64,000 nt of DNA from Spiribacter halobius (GCF_020883455.1 NZ_CP086615.1:248001-312000), one strand, 5' to 3'; shown: positions 8,759-18,993, counted from the stretch's first letter. Program-made: numbers and translations. Notes: generated from the sequence alone by a model not told the origin.

Positions 8759-9639
8759 GCGCAGGTGTTATCGGCCTCGGCGTCATGGGTCAGGGCATGG
8801 CCCGCAATCTCGCCCGCGAGGGCCGCCTGGCCGCGGTCTGGAACCGCACTCGCGAGCGAGCCGAGACGCTCGCGGGCGAGCTCGGAGTGCCCGTGGCGGA
8901 GGATCCGGCCGCCCTCGCCGCCGCCTGCGAGACGGTGATCATCTGCGTCTCTGCCGATGCCGACGTGCTGGAGGTGGTGGACGCCCTGCTGCCGGGCCTG
9001 CAGCCGGGGCAGGTCGTGGTCGACTGCTCCACGGTGGGTGTCGATACGGTGGCCGAGGCGGCCCGATGCACGGTCGAGCGCGGCGCGAGCTTCCTGGACG
9101 CTCCCGTGACCGGAGGCCGCGAAGGCGCGGAGGCCGGGACGCTGATGGTCATGGTGGGGGGCGAGGCAGGGGCGCTGGAGCAGGCCCGCCCGGACCTCGC
9201 GCCCTTCGCCGCCGAGATTGCGCATATGGGGCCGACTGGCTACGGCCAGCGGGCGAAGGCCGTGAACCAGATCCTCGCCGCGGGCGTCATTCAGGCCATC
9301 AGCGAGGCGCTGGCGTTTGCCGATGCCAGCGGCCTCGAGCGCGAGCGGCTGCTGCCGGTGCTGGCCGGCGGCGCCGCTGGCAGCCGCCTGCTCGAGCGCC
9401 GCGGCGAGCGCATGCTCGCCGGCGACTTCGAGCCCGGCTTCCGCATGGCCCTGCACGACAAGGACCTGGCCCTGTGCCAGCGCCTGCTTACCGAGCTGAA
9501 CGTCAATCTGCCGCTGGTGGAGATGACCCGCAAGCACTACGCCCTGCTCATGGCCCGCGGCCACGGCGACGAGGACATCTCCGCGCTCTACCGGCTGAAG
9601 CGGGAGCAGTTCGAGGGGGGGAACCGGCGCGGCCTCTAG
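8755..9639 (+). CDS. NAD(P)-dependent beta-hydroxyacid dehydrogenase family protein
   Basis: 294 residues starting MSAGVIGLGVMGQGMARNL, a Rossmann dinucleotide fold. DAPVTGGREGAEAGTLMVMVGG is the substrate-binding segment of 3-hydroxyisobutyrate and tartronate semialdehyde reductases, and YGQRAKAVNQIL contains the catalytic lysine. The substrate cannot be told from sequence: hydroxyisobutyrate, tartronate semialdehyde or a related semialdehyde. The start is fixed by the four-base overlap with speA and by GAGGAAGG upstream, so the two are translationally coupled. Confidence 0.88.
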   Translation: MSAGVIGLGVMGQGMARNLAREGRLAAVWNRTRERAETLAGELGVPVAEDPAALAAACETVIICVSADADVLEVVDALLPGLQPGQVVVDCSTVGVDTVAEAARCTVERGASFLDAPVTGGREGAEAGTLMVMVGGEAGALEQARPDLAPFAAEIAHMGPTGYGQRAKAVNQILAAGVIQAISEALAFADASGLERERLLPVLAGGAAGSRLLERRGERMLAGDFEPGFRMALHDKDLALCQRLLTELNVNLPLVEMTRKHYALLMARGHGDEDISALYRLKREQFEGGNRRGL

Positions 9640-9644
9640 CGGCC

Positions 9645-9766
9645 GAGTTCAAAGTTCCAAGTTCAAAGTCCAAAGACCGCGAATTCCAGCGCTGCGTCAT
9701 CGAAAAGCGTAGGGCGGTTCGGCGGCGGTCTTTGAACTTTGAACTTCGAACTTTGAACTTCGAACT
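9645..9766. repeat. Heptamer-array inverted element (TTCAAAG type)
   Basis: Left arm: GAGTTCAAAGTTCCAAG and continuing seven-base units. Right arm: CTTTGAACTTTGAAC and similar. The core between (about 55 bases) is unique. It fills the gap between the convergent oxidoreductase and SPOR genes, directly abutting the hairpin at 9767. Confidence 0.75.
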
Positions 9767-9810
9767 ATCCTGCTCCGGGCCGGAGGTTAACCTCCGGCCC
9801 GGAGCAGGAT
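9767..9810. terminator. Perfect 20-bp palindrome formed from the SPOR gene 3' end
   Basis: Arms 9767-9786 and 9791-9810 are exact reverse complements with a four-base loop TTAA. The right arm is the last coding bases of the SPOR gene and the loop contains its TAA stop, so the left arm is an exact inverted copy of the gene's end. There is no T-run, but the stem is strong enough to act as a transcript stabiliser or terminator. Confidence 0.7.
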
Positions 9811-10422
9811 CGCCTCAACCTCATTCTCCGCCAGCCGCTCCCGCACCCGGTTGATCTCCTCGCGGTCGCTGTAGGGGCCGATGCGGACTCGGTGCCAGGT
9901 TTCGCCGCCGGGGAGCTCGACCTCCTGGATTCTTGCCTCGACCCCGAGCAGGGCGAGGGTGGCCTTGAGGCGGTCGGCGTCGTCGAAGTTGCGGAAGGAG
10001 CCCGCCTGCAGCAGGTAGCGTTCGCCGGAGCCATCGGCGTTGCCCGTTGCCGGCTCCGGAGGCGCCGAGGCCGGCGTGTCGTCGGTTCGGGCGGTGCGCT
10101 CGGGGGCCTGGGGCACCTCCACCTCCTGCTCCGGCAGCAGCTTGTAGAACTCGAAGCGCGGGCCGTCGTCGTCGCCGCTGGTATCGCCGCTCGCGGCGCG
10201 GTCGGCAGCGCCCCCGCCGGCGCCGTCCTCCGGCGGGGCGAGGAGCTCGCCGATCGGGTCGCGGGCCTCATCGGCCGGCCGGCTGCCCTCCAGGTGCACC
10301 AGAAAGGCGATGAACAGACCCACCGCCAGGCCGGACAGTCCCCACACCCAGCCCGGCAGCGCGCCGCCGCTACCGCCGCGGCCCTTGCTGGCCTGGCCGC
10401 TACTGCGCTTGCGGCTCGCCAC
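9787..10422 (-). CDS. SPOR-domain cell-division or envelope protein (FtsN-like)
   Basis: 211 residues: a basic cytoplasmic N-terminus (about 1-20), one transmembrane helix (about 24-44), a long low-complexity acidic and proline-rich periplasmic linker (about 45-130) and a C-terminal SPOR domain (about 133-205, LLQAGSFRNFDDADRLKATL ... HRVRIGPYSDREE). SPOR domains bind denuded peptidoglycan at the septum. The start lies two bases after the argS stop, the same argS-SPOR arrangement as in many gammaproteobacteria, which suggests an FtsN-like role. The sequence is too divergent to assign ftsN firmly. Confidence 0.85.
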   Translation of the reverse strand: MASRKRSSGQASKGRGGSGGALPGWVWGLSGLAVGLFIAFLVHLEGSRPADEARDPIGELLAPPEDGAGGGAADRAASGDTSGDDDGPRFEFYKLLPEQEVEVPQAPERTARTDDTPASAPPEPATGNADGSGERYLLQAGSFRNFDDADRLKATLALLGVEARIQEVELPGGETWHRVRIGPYSDREEINRVRERLAENEVEAILLRAGG

Positions 10423-10424
10423 GG

Positions 10425-12185
<1,761 letters not shown>

Positions 12186-12240
12186 GGGCCTGAGCGGGTT
12201 CGGTGGCGAAAGGGGCGCCTATTATCGCTGCGCGTGCAGC

Positions 12241-12505
12241 GAGTTCAAAGGCTCGCGTTCCGAGTTCCGAGTTCAAAGTTCAAAGTTCAAAGTTCAAAGC
12301 TCAAAGGCCGAAGGGGCGCGCCGGAATCGTGGCGATGGTGCGTGGGCCGCGGTGGTCGCAGGGGATTCGGTGCGAGGGCGCACCTCCTGCACGCTCTGCT
12401 GCCCCCGTGGCGGCTGATCGGAGCCTGGTAGGAGCGGCGCCCCCGCCGCGAATCTCCCTGGGGGCATCTGCACGTTGAACCTTGAACTTGCACCTTTGAA
12501 CTCGG
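12241..12505. repeat. Heptamer-array inverted element (TTCAAAG type) spanning the argS-priA gap
   Basis: Left array at 12241-12309 (GAGTTCAAAG then repeated AGTTCAA units). The right arm at 12469-12505 (GTTGAACCTTGAACTTG, TTTGAACTC) is its inverse. The core between includes a REP-like hairpin. Beyond the right arm, CGGCCC/GGGCCG forms a short stem directly after the priA stop. Apart from this element I see nothing in the 333-base gap between argS and priA. Confidence 0.65.
12424..12457. repeat. REP-like hairpin (GTAGGAGCGG type)
   Basis: GGTAGGAGCGGCGCC followed by GCCGCGAATC resembles the repetitive extragenic palindromes of Pseudomonas and relatives, which carry a GTAGGAGC head and a CCGCGAA tail. 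Only one copy is seen in the window, and no RAYT transposase is present. Confidence 0.45.
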
Positions 12506-12518
12506 CCCGGCAGGGCCG

Positions 12519-14702
12519 CTAGAGCGTCTCGACCGGATCCACGTCGATCGACCAGCGCACGCGCCTGGCCTCCGGCAGTGCCGCCACCCGGGGCAGCCAG
12601 ACGTCGAGCAGAGCGTGCAGGTCGCGGCGGGCGTCGGCCTGGAGCATGAGCTGGGCGCGGTAGCGGCCGGCGCGGCGCTCCATGGGGGCGGGCAGCGGGC
12701 CGAGCAGCTCCACACGGGTGGCGGGTGCGGTGTTGCGGGCGGCATCGAGGAAGGCACGGGGGGCGGCTGCTCCGGGGGCCTCGGCGCGCAGCAGCGCGAG
12801 CGAGCGCTCCGGCGGCAGACCGGCCGCCTGGCGCTCGGCCAGCGCGGCCTGCGCGAACGCGGGGTAGCCGTGATGGATGAGCGTCTGCAGCAATGGGTGC
12901 TCGGGGTGATGGGTCTGGATCAGCACCTCCCCGGGTCGCTCGGCGCGGCCGGCGCGCCCGGCCACCTGCACGATCAGCTGGGCGAGGCGTTCCGGGGCGC
13001 GGAAGTCGGCGCCGAACAGACCCTGGTCGGCATCGATGATGCCCACCAGCGTCACCGCCGGCAGGTGATGGCCCTTGGCGAGCATCTGCGTGCCCAGCAG
13101 CAGCCGCGCCTCGCCGCGGCGCACCGCCTCCATGCGGGTCTCGAAGCTGCCGCGGCGGCGGGTGCTGTCGCGATCGATGCGCACCAGGCTGGTCTCCGGA
13201 AAGGCGGCCTCGAGGGCCGCCTCGACGCGCTCGGTGCCGAGGCCCAGGGGGCGCAGGTCGACGCTGCCGCATTCCGGGCAGTGCCGTGGCAGCGGCTGCT
13301 CGCGGTCGCAATGGTGGCAGTGCAGGCGGGCCCGGCCGCGGTGATAGGTGTAGCGGGCGTCGCAGCGCTCGCACTCCGCCATCCAGCCGCATTCGTGGCA
13401 GAGCAGGGTCGGCGCATAGCCGCGCCGGTTCAGGAACAGCAGGACCTGGCCGTCGTGGTCCAGATGCTCCCGCACCCGCTGCAGCAGCGGCTGCGACAGG
13501 CCCTCCTGCATCGGCCGCCCGCGCACGTCCAGCAGCCCGAACCGGGGCGGGCGCGCGCCGCCGGCCCGCTCGCCGAGGTGCAGATGCCGGTAGCGGCCCC
13601 GGCCGGCGTTGGCAAGGCTCTCCAGCGACGGTGTGGCGGAGCCGAGCACCACCGGCAGGTCGAGCCGCTGGGCGCGAATCACGGCGAGGTCCCGCGCCGA
13701 ATAGCGGAAGCCGTCCTGCTGCTTGAGCGAGGCGTCATGCTCCTCGTCGACGACGATGAGTCCCGGGCGCGCCAGCGGCGTGAATACCGCCGAGCGCGTG
13801 CCGATAATCACGTCCGCGACCCCCTCCCGCGCAGCGAGCCAGGCGTCCAGGCGCTCGCCGTCGGCGAGGCCGGAATGGAGGACGGCGAGCCGGCCTCGCA
13901 GGCGCCGCCGGAAGCGGGTGAGGAGCTGCGGCGTGAGCCCGATCTCGGGGACGATAACCAGCGCCTGCCGGCCGGCAGCGAGGCAGCGGGCGATGGCATC
14001 GAGGTAGACCTCGGTCTTGCCGCTGCCGGTGACGCCGTCGAGCAGCAGGGCGGTGAAGCCTGTTGCGGCGGCAAGGGCCGCCGCCGCGTCGGCCTGCTCC
14101 CGGTTGAGCGCCGGAGCGGGGTCTTCGCTGTCGCCCTCGATCAGGCCGTAGTCCCGGCGCTGCACGACCTCGGCCCAGCCGCGGCTGGCCAGGCGCTCCA
14201 GCGCGCCGCGGGCGTCGCCGCCCATGCCGGGGAGCTGCGCGGGCCGGAGCACCCCCGCAGCCTGGAGCTCGGCCAGCAGCAGCGCCTGGCGGGGAGCGCG
14301 GGCGCGCAGCGCCGTCACGTTGGCGGCGGCGCCGGCCTCGGTGAGCCGCCAGTAGCGTTCCTCGCCGGGCGTGGCCGGCGCGCCCTGGCGCAGCCGGCGG
14401 GGCAGCGCGGTGGCAATGCAGTCGCCGAGGGGATGGTGGTAGTACTGGGCGCCCCAGCGGAGCAGGGCGAGCAGCTCGGTATCCAGCAGGGGCGTCTCGT
14501 CGAGGACGGTCTCCACCGCGCGCAGCCTGTCGGGCGGCAGCTCGCTCTCCCCGGCATGCCCGGTGACCACGCCCACCACCCGGCGCCGCCCGAGCGGCAC
14601 CTGCACCCGGGCGCCCACCGGCGGGGGGAACGCCGGTGCCCGGTAGTCCAGCGGACCGGCCAGCGGCCCAGGCACCGCGACCTTGACGACGGCGACGCTC
14701 AT
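12519..14702 (-). CDS. priA: Primosomal replication restart helicase PriA
   Basis: 3'-to-5' superfamily 2 helicase that reloads the replisome at stalled forks. 727 residues: the N-terminal 3'-DNA-binding domain (about 1-105), a winged-helix region, Walker A GVTGSGKTEVY, Walker B VVDEEHDASLKQ, and the zinc-binding insertion with four cysteine pairs (CHEC, CERC, CHHC, CPEC). The C-terminal helicase lobe follows (IDADQGLFGADFRAPERLAQL). It starts 68 bases from the divergent DnaJ-related gene. Confidence 0.97.
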   Translation of the reverse strand: MSVAVVKVAVPGPLAGPLDYRAPAFPPPVGARVQVPLGRRRVVGVVTGHAGESELPPDRLRAVETVLDETPLLDTELLALLRWGAQYYHHPLGDCIATALPRRLRQGAPATPGEERYWRLTEAGAAANVTALRARAPRQALLLAELQAAGVLRPAQLPGMGGDARGALERLASRGWAEVVQRRDYGLIEGDSEDPAPALNREQADAAAALAAATGFTALLLDGVTGSGKTEVYLDAIARCLAAGRQALVIVPEIGLTPQLLTRFRRRLRGRLAVLHSGLADGERLDAWLAAREGVADVIIGTRSAVFTPLARPGLIVVDEEHDASLKQQDGFRYSARDLAVIRAQRLDLPVVLGSATPSLESLANAGRGRYRHLHLGERAGGARPPRFGLLDVRGRPMQEGLSQPLLQRVREHLDHDGQVLLFLNRRGYAPTLLCHECGWMAECERCDARYTYHRGRARLHCHHCDREQPLPRHCPECGSVDLRPLGLGTERVEAALEAAFPETSLVRIDRDSTRRRGSFETRMEAVRRGEARLLLGTQMLAKGHHLPAVTLVGIIDADQGLFGADFRAPERLAQLIVQVAGRAGRAERPGEVLIQTHHPEHPLLQTLIHHGYPAFAQAALAERQAAGLPPERSLALLRAEAPGAAAPRAFLDAARNTAPATRVELLGPLPAPMERRAGRYRAQLMLQADARRDLHALLDVWLPRVAALPEARRVRWSIDVDPVETL

Positions 14703-14770
14703 CGGCGCGGCGTGCCGGTCATCACCCGGGCGGGGCGCTGGCGGCTGTAGCCCGGGCTAGTATCCGCCCC

Positions 14771-15373
14771 ATGACCATGACCATGACCACGACCGTGACC
14801 GCGCCCGCCTGCCGTTGGCCCCATCTGCTGGACCCCATTGCCGGCATGCTGCCGCCGCCTCCGGGGGCGGTGGACGAGTTCCGGCTCATCCGCGCGCTGC
14901 AGGCGCGCGGCGATCTGGCGGAGTTCCCGGCGGAGGGGCTTGCCACGCCGCTTGCGCTCTATCGCACCCACTTCGTCCTGTTTCACTGCCTGCATCACCT
15001 TGATGCTGCCCTGGGCGAGCGCGGTGAGGCGCTCGAGATCCACTGTCTGAGGATACGGCGCCTGGCGCGCCCCGCCGAGGGTCGCCAGCGCCCGGGCTTC
15101 GTGGACCCCATGCGCAGCTTCTACCTCGACGGCCGCAATCTCGATGATGTGGACACGGCGCAGGTCGAGCGCCTGCTCGGTGACTTCTGGCGCCGTTTTG
15201 CCCGGCGCGACGGGCGCGCCGAGGCCCTCGCCGAGCTCGGGCTGGAGGACCCGGTGACCGACGCCGAGATCCGTCAGGTCTACCGGCGCCTGATGATGCG
15301 CCATCACCCGGACCGGGGCGGCGATACCGCCACGGTGCAGCGGCTCAACGATGCCGTCGCCCGGCTGCTCTAG
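14771..15373 (+). CDS. DnaJ-related protein (N-terminal DNAJ_related domain plus J domain)
   Basis: About 200 residues. The first 125 are a conserved domain seen only ahead of a J domain in gammaproteobacteria (LIRALQARGDL, YRTHFVLFHCLHHL). The last 60 form a J domain with the HPD tripeptide (RHHPDRGG) needed to stimulate DnaK ATPase. It lacks the Gly/Phe and zinc regions of DnaJ, so it is a specialised co-chaperone. The N-terminus MTMTMTTTVT comes from three tandem ATGACC hexamers and the true start among these ATGs is uncertain. The TAG stop is also the first bases of the inverted element that follows. Confidence 0.85.
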   Translation: MTMTMTTTVTAPACRWPHLLDPIAGMLPPPPGAVDEFRLIRALQARGDLAEFPAEGLATPLALYRTHFVLFHCLHHLDAALGERGEALEIHCLRIRRLARPAEGRQRPGFVDPMRSFYLDGRNLDDVDTAQVERLLGDFWRRFARRDGRAEALAELGLEDPVTDAEIRQVYRRLMMRHHPDRGGDTATVQRLNDAVARLL

Positions 15374-15640
15374 GGAAGCGCTGATCAATTCCCGCGGGCC
15401 TCTGCGCTCCAGAGCGGCGGCCTGGCAAGGCGGCGTTCGCAGTGAATGGCCGTAGCCCTTTACAAGAACGCCAACGCAGTCCAGGGCGCCGCTCTGGAGC
15501 GCCCTTCGGGGCCGCAGGTCGCGCGCGCAGCCGGCGTTGCGCTGCTTGACTGTACCCCCGGTACAGCGCTGCGCAGCGCGCCTTGTCTGCGCACGCGACC
15601 TGCGGCCAGAGGCCCGCGGGAATTGATCAGCGCTTCCCTA
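15371..15640. mobile_element. MITE-like element with perfect 34-bp terminal inverted repeats
   Basis: Arms 15371-15404 and 15607-15640 are exact reverse complements (TAGGGAAGCGCTGATCAATT at the outer edge). Inside are two more perfect stems: 15405-15420 with 15487-15502 (GCGCTCCAGAGCGGCG), and 15510-15523 with 15594-15607 (GGCCGCAGGTCGCG). The 270-base element could fold almost completely. It encodes no protein and no target duplication is evident. Its left end supplies the stop codon of the DnaJ-related gene and its right end runs into a TAGCCCGC hairpin. With that hairpin it accounts for the whole 316-base gap. Confidence 0.75.
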
Positions 15641-15669
15641 GCCCGCGAATCGGTGCGATGAGCGGGCTA
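15639..15669. repeat. TAGCCCGC-family hairpin, short copy
   Basis: TAGCCCGCGAATCGGTGC runs into GATGAGCGGGCTA. It shares the TAGCCCGC/GCGGGCTA ends and the CGAATCGG core with the copies at 16269, 20318 and 27204. It lies just upstream of the next gene's start. Confidence 0.6.
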
Positions 15670-15689
15670 TTGCCGCTACACTCGCGGCC

Positions 15690-16271
15690 ATGAGCGACAC
15701 CGATGATCTCGACGCCGCGGCGGCACGCCTGTGGCAGTTCGCCGTCGCCCTCTACGAGATGGAAGGGGTCAAGGCGGCCTGCCTCAGCATCCAGGCCCGT
15801 TACGGGATCAGCATCAGCCTGCTGCTGGGGGCGGTCTGGGCCGGTGGCGCCGGCTACGGCCGGCTCGGGGCCACGGACCTGGAGACGGCGATCCGGCGCG
15901 GCGTGGAATGGCATCGCGAGATCATCGAGCCCATGCGCAGCCTGCGCCGGCGGCTGCGGCAGGCGCCGCCGAAGGGGCTCGAGAAGACCACCGAGCGTCT
16001 GCGCCGCGCGGTGCTGGACCAGGAGCTCGAGGCCGAGCGCATCCAGCAGCGGCTGTTCCTGGAGGATTTCCCGGCCGGCTGCACGGCGGCGCCGGAGCCG
16101 GAGCGCTGGCGCGACGCCGCCGCCAACGCCGCGCTCTATACCCGCAAGAGCTGCCCGCGCCCCGAGCGCGAGGCGCTGGACGCGCTGGTGCTGATCCTGC
16201 AGACGGCCTTCCCGGACGTCTCAGCCGGTGCCCTGGCCGGCGAGGCCGAGGCGGTGTGGCAGGTGCGCTAG
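15690..16271 (+). CDS. TIGR02444/DUF2390 family protein
   Basis: 193 residues, mostly helical. WQFAVALYEMEGVKAACLSIQARYGISI and LLGAVWAGG are characteristic of the DUF2390 (TIGR02444) family of small uncharacterised proteobacterial proteins. There is no signal peptide or membrane segment, so it is cytoplasmic. Function is unknown. It is convergent with the next gene, and their two stop codons form the ends of one hairpin element. Confidence 0.85.
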   Translation: MSDTDDLDAAAARLWQFAVALYEMEGVKAACLSIQARYGISISLLLGAVWAGGAGYGRLGATDLETAIRRGVEWHREIIEPMRSLRRRLRQAPPKGLEKTTERLRRAVLDQELEAERIQQRLFLEDFPAGCTAAPEPERWRDAAANAALYTRKSCPRPEREALDALVLILQTAFPDVSAGALAGEAEAVWQVR

Positions 16272-16321
16272 CCCGCCATCTCCACGCCCTCGCTTCGCGA
16301 ATCGGGGAGAAATGCGGGCTA
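16269..16321. terminator. TAGCCCGC-family hairpin joining two convergent stop codons
   Basis: TAGCCCGC at 16269 and GCGGGCTA ending at 16321 are inverted, with CGCGAATCGGGGAGAAAT in the right half. The first three bases are the TAG stop of the DUF2390 gene, and the last three, read in reverse, are the TAG stop of the opposing gene. It probably serves as a two-way terminator. Confidence 0.65.
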
Positions 16322-16756
16322 ACGGATCTGGATGCCGCCTCCCGGCACGCCGCCGCCTCCGCCGCCGGGCATGCCCCCGCCGCCGTAGCCGCCCTGGCCA
16401 CCCAGCTGGTCGGGCGTCATGATCCGTGAGGCCTGCTCGCGCTGCATCTCCTTGAGCTCCTCCATGGTGCGCTCCAGCGACTCCGCAGCCGCCGCCGGGA
16501 ACTGCGCCATGGCCTCCTCGAGGTTGCTTGCCTCCAGCTCGAAGTTGAGGGGCAGCGCGCCCACGGGGGTCATGACCTGGGTCTGGCCGAGGTAGAGCAC
16601 CTCACGGCTGCTGTCGTCGCTGCCATCCCGGGTGACCGGCGTCAGGCGCTGAATGGTGCCGATGCGCCGGTCGGTAAAGACTTCCTCGCGATAGAGGCCG
16701 TCCGGATCCATCCGCAGCTGCTCAAGGGCCTGCTGCTGCTCGTCGGAAGCGCTCAT
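16319..16756 (-). CDS. Conserved hypothetical protein with Gly-rich tail
   Basis: 145 residues from ATG 16756, preceded by AGGAG at good spacing. The central part (YREEVFTDRRIGTIQRLTPV, VLYLGQTQVMTPVGALPLNF) looks like a conserved small cytoplasmic domain of unknown function. A helical stretch (about 80-110, EEAMAQFPAAAAESLERTM) follows, then a flexible Gly/Pro-rich tail ending IQIR. There is no signal peptide. I do not recognise a named family and assign no function. Confidence 0.75.
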   Translation of the reverse strand: MSASDEQQQALEQLRMDPDGLYREEVFTDRRIGTIQRLTPVTRDGSDDSSREVLYLGQTQVMTPVGALPLNFELEASNLEEAMAQFPAAAAESLERTMEELKEMQREQASRIMTPDQLGGQGGYGGGGMPGGGGGGVPGGGIQIR

Positions 16757-16854
16757 GGGCTGCTCCTGTGCGATGTCTGCTGACTGTGGCGCCACATGGT
16801 ATCAGAGCGTCGCGTGCCCGCCTCGATATGCGGCTTCATCGGGCGCTGCTGGTC

Positions 16855-17113
16855 AACACAACGACACCGCGGACACAACGATTCACAACGCGGGAAGAAG
16901 ACAACCGCGAAGACGCGAAGGACGCGAAGGATTAGGGGTAGGGATGGCGGTGAGCCATGCCGGAAACGCCAGCCCTCGGCGGCGTGCGTGATGTCCCGTG
17001 CGAGGTGGCACACAAGAATGCTTTTGCGCCGTCCTTCGCGTACTTCGCGTCTTTGCGGTTATTCCCTGCCCCTTCCCGCGTTGTGAATCGTTGTGTCCGT
17101 GGTGTCGTTGTGC
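16855..17113. repeat. CACAACG / CGCGAAGGACG interspersed element, copy 1
   Basis: Outer arms: CACAACGACACCGCGGACAC on the left and the inverse GTGTCCGTGGTGTCGTTGTG on the right. Inner arms: ACCGCGAAGACGCGAAGG and its inverse (CCTTCGCG, CTTCGCGTCTTTGCGGTT). The core is about 80 bases. The same architecture recurs at 22301 and 24407, and in reduced form at 42943. It occupies most of the 435-base gap ahead of pntB's terminator; I see no gene in it. Confidence 0.8.
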
Positions 17114-17130
17114 TGAATCCGCCGACGCAA

Positions 17131-17168
17131 CAAAGCAAAACGCCCGGCCGCAGTAGCAGCCGGGCGTT
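17131..17168 (-). terminator. Rho-independent terminator of the pnt operon
   Basis: Read on the minus strand, AACGCCCGGC and GCCGGGCGTT form a 10-bp stem with a 10-base loop, followed by TTTTGCTTTG. It lies just downstream of the pntB stop. Confidence 0.8.
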
Positions 17169-17191
17169 CCGGGGGCCGGGCGAGGTTAAGG

Positions 17192-18685
17192 TCAGAGGTT
17201 CTTGACCGCCTGGACCATGCCCGCGGCCACTTTCTGGCCGTCACCGAAGACCATGCGGGTGTTGTCCGCGAAGAACAGCTTGTTCTCCACGCCGGAGAAG
17301 CCGGCGCCGCGGCCGCGCTTGATCACCAGCACGTTCTCGGCGTCCTTCACCTTGAGGATCGGCATGCCGTAGATCGGGCTGTCCGGCTCCTCCTCGGCGG
17401 CCGGGTTCACCACGTCGTTGGCGCCGATGACCACGGCAACGTCGGTGGTGGCGAACTCCTCGTTGATATCTTCCATGTCGAAGATCATGTCGTAGGGCAC
17501 GCCCGCCTCCGCCAGCAGCACGTTCATGTGGCCCGGCATGCGGCCGGCCACGGGGTGGATGGCGAACTTCACCTCCACGCCCTTGTCCTGCAGCAGCTCC
17601 ACCAGCTCCCAGATCTTGTGCTGGGCCTGGGCCACCGCCATGCCATAGCCGGGTACGATCACCACGCGCTCGGCATAGGCGAGCATATAGCCGGCGTCCT
17701 CGGGGGAGACGTCCTTCATCTCGCCCTCGGGCCCTTCGGCGCTGCTTTGCGGGGCCGCGCCGAAGCCGGAGAACAGCACGTTGGCGAGGGAGCGGTTCAT
17801 GGCCTTGGCCATGAGCTGCGTAAGCAGCGTACCCGCCGCGCCCACGACGGTGCCGGCAATGATCATCGCCGGGTTGCCGAGTACGTAGCCCTCGAAGCCG
17901 ACGGCGAGGCCGGTGAGGGCGTTGAACAGCGAGATCACCACCGGCATGTCGGCGCCACCGATGGGCACCGCCATGAACACGCCGAACAGCAGCCCGAAGG
18001 CGAAGAACGCGACCACCACGGCCAGGCTGTCGGTGAAGTAGGTCATGACGCCGAACAGCACGGCCAGTGCGAACACGGCGACGTTCACGAACTGCTGGCC
18101 AGGCACCAGGCGGTTGCGCTGCATGCGGCCGTCGAGCTTGGCCCAGGCCACCAGCGACCCGGAGAAGGCGACGGTGCCGATCAGCGCGCCGAGGATGCCG
18201 AGAATCGCGACATCGCCGCCGAGCGCGGTGGCGATGCTGGCGGGCTCCGCGCCCTCGGCGAGCAGCGCCGCCTCGGCGGCGGCCAGGCTGAGCCCCGCGC
18301 TCTCGGCCAGCGCCTGCGCCTGAGTCTGCAGGTCCTCCGGCAGGGTGCGCAGTGCGCGCAGCATCTCCACCGCGGCGATGGCCGCGGCCGCGCCGCCACC
18401 CATGCCGTTGTAGAGCGCCACCATCTGCGGCATGCCGGTCATCGCCACGCGCCGGCCGGACCACCAGGCGAGGACGCCGGAGACGGCAATGGCGATGATG
18501 ATCAGCGTGTAGTTGGTGACGCCATGCACCGCGGGATGGACGAAGGTCACCAGCGTCGCCAGGACCATGCCCACGCCGGCCCAAACGATGCCCCGGCGCG
18601 CCGTCTTCGGCGAGCTCATGGCCTTCAGGCCGAGGATGAACAGGACTGCGGCGAGCAGATAGCTCGTCTGGACGATGAAGTTCAT
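17192..18685 (-). CDS. pntB: NAD(P) transhydrogenase subunit beta
   Basis: 497 residues. The membrane subunit of proton-translocating transhydrogenase carries domain II helices (about eight or nine hydrophobic segments, 1-275) and the NADP(H)-binding domain III (about 300-497, VIVPGYGMAVAQAQHKI, AGRMPGHMNVLLAEAGVPYD, VIGANDVVNPAA). It couples the proton gradient to reduction of NADP+ by NADH. It overlaps the upstream pntAB stop by four bases, so the three genes form one operon. Confidence 0.97.
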   Translation of the reverse strand: MNFIVQTSYLLAAVLFILGLKAMSSPKTARRGIVWAGVGMVLATLVTFVHPAVHGVTNYTLIIIAIAVSGVLAWWSGRRVAMTGMPQMVALYNGMGGGAAAAIAAVEMLRALRTLPEDLQTQAQALAESAGLSLAAAEAALLAEGAEPASIATALGGDVAILGILGALIGTVAFSGSLVAWAKLDGRMQRNRLVPGQQFVNVAVFALAVLFGVMTYFTDSLAVVVAFFAFGLLFGVFMAVPIGGADMPVVISLFNALTGLAVGFEGYVLGNPAMIIAGTVVGAAGTLLTQLMAKAMNRSLANVLFSGFGAAPQSSAEGPEGEMKDVSPEDAGYMLAYAERVVIVPGYGMAVAQAQHKIWELVELLQDKGVEVKFAIHPVAGRMPGHMNVLLAEAGVPYDMIFDMEDINEEFATTDVAVVIGANDVVNPAAEEEPDSPIYGMPILKVKDAENVLVIKRGRGAGFSGVENKLFFADNTRMVFGDGQKVAAGMVQAVKNL

Positions 18686-18993
18686 TCCTGCGCCCCCTTC
18701 TTCTTCTCGTCCTTGCTCTTGAACATCTCGAGCATGCGCTCGGTGACCACGTAGCCGCCGACCGCGTTGCCGGCGGCGAGCACCACCGCGATGAACCCGA
18801 CCACCTGCTCGGCAGCCGTCTCGGCGTGGCCGAGGACCACCATGGCGCCGACCACCACGATGCCGTGGACGAAGTTGGAGCCGGACATCAGCGGCGTGTG
18901 CAGGATCACCGGCACACGGCTGATCACCTCGAAGCCGGTGAAGGCCGCGAGCATGAAGATGTACAGGGCCACGAAGCCTTCGATAGCCATCAC
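18682..18993 (-). CDS. pntAB: NAD(P) transhydrogenase subunit alpha part 2
   Basis: 103 residues, three or four hydrophobic helices. This is the membrane portion of the alpha subunit that is separate in split-alpha transhydrogenases (IFMLAAFTGFEVISRVPVIL, PLMSGSNFVHGIVVVGAM). The start and stop each overlap the neighbouring pnt genes by four bases. Confidence 0.95.
   Translation of the reverse strand: MMAIEGFVALYIFMLAAFTGFEVISRVPVILHTPLMSGSNFVHGIVVVGAMVVLGHAETAAEQVVGFIAVVLAAGNAVGGYVVTERMLEMFKSKDEKKKGAQE

Noticed and set aside
14771-14790. Phase-variable start from three ATGACC hexamers in the DnaJ-related gene
   Set aside because: Hexamer changes keep the reading frame, and the stretch codes a plausible variable N-terminus, so no switching is implied.
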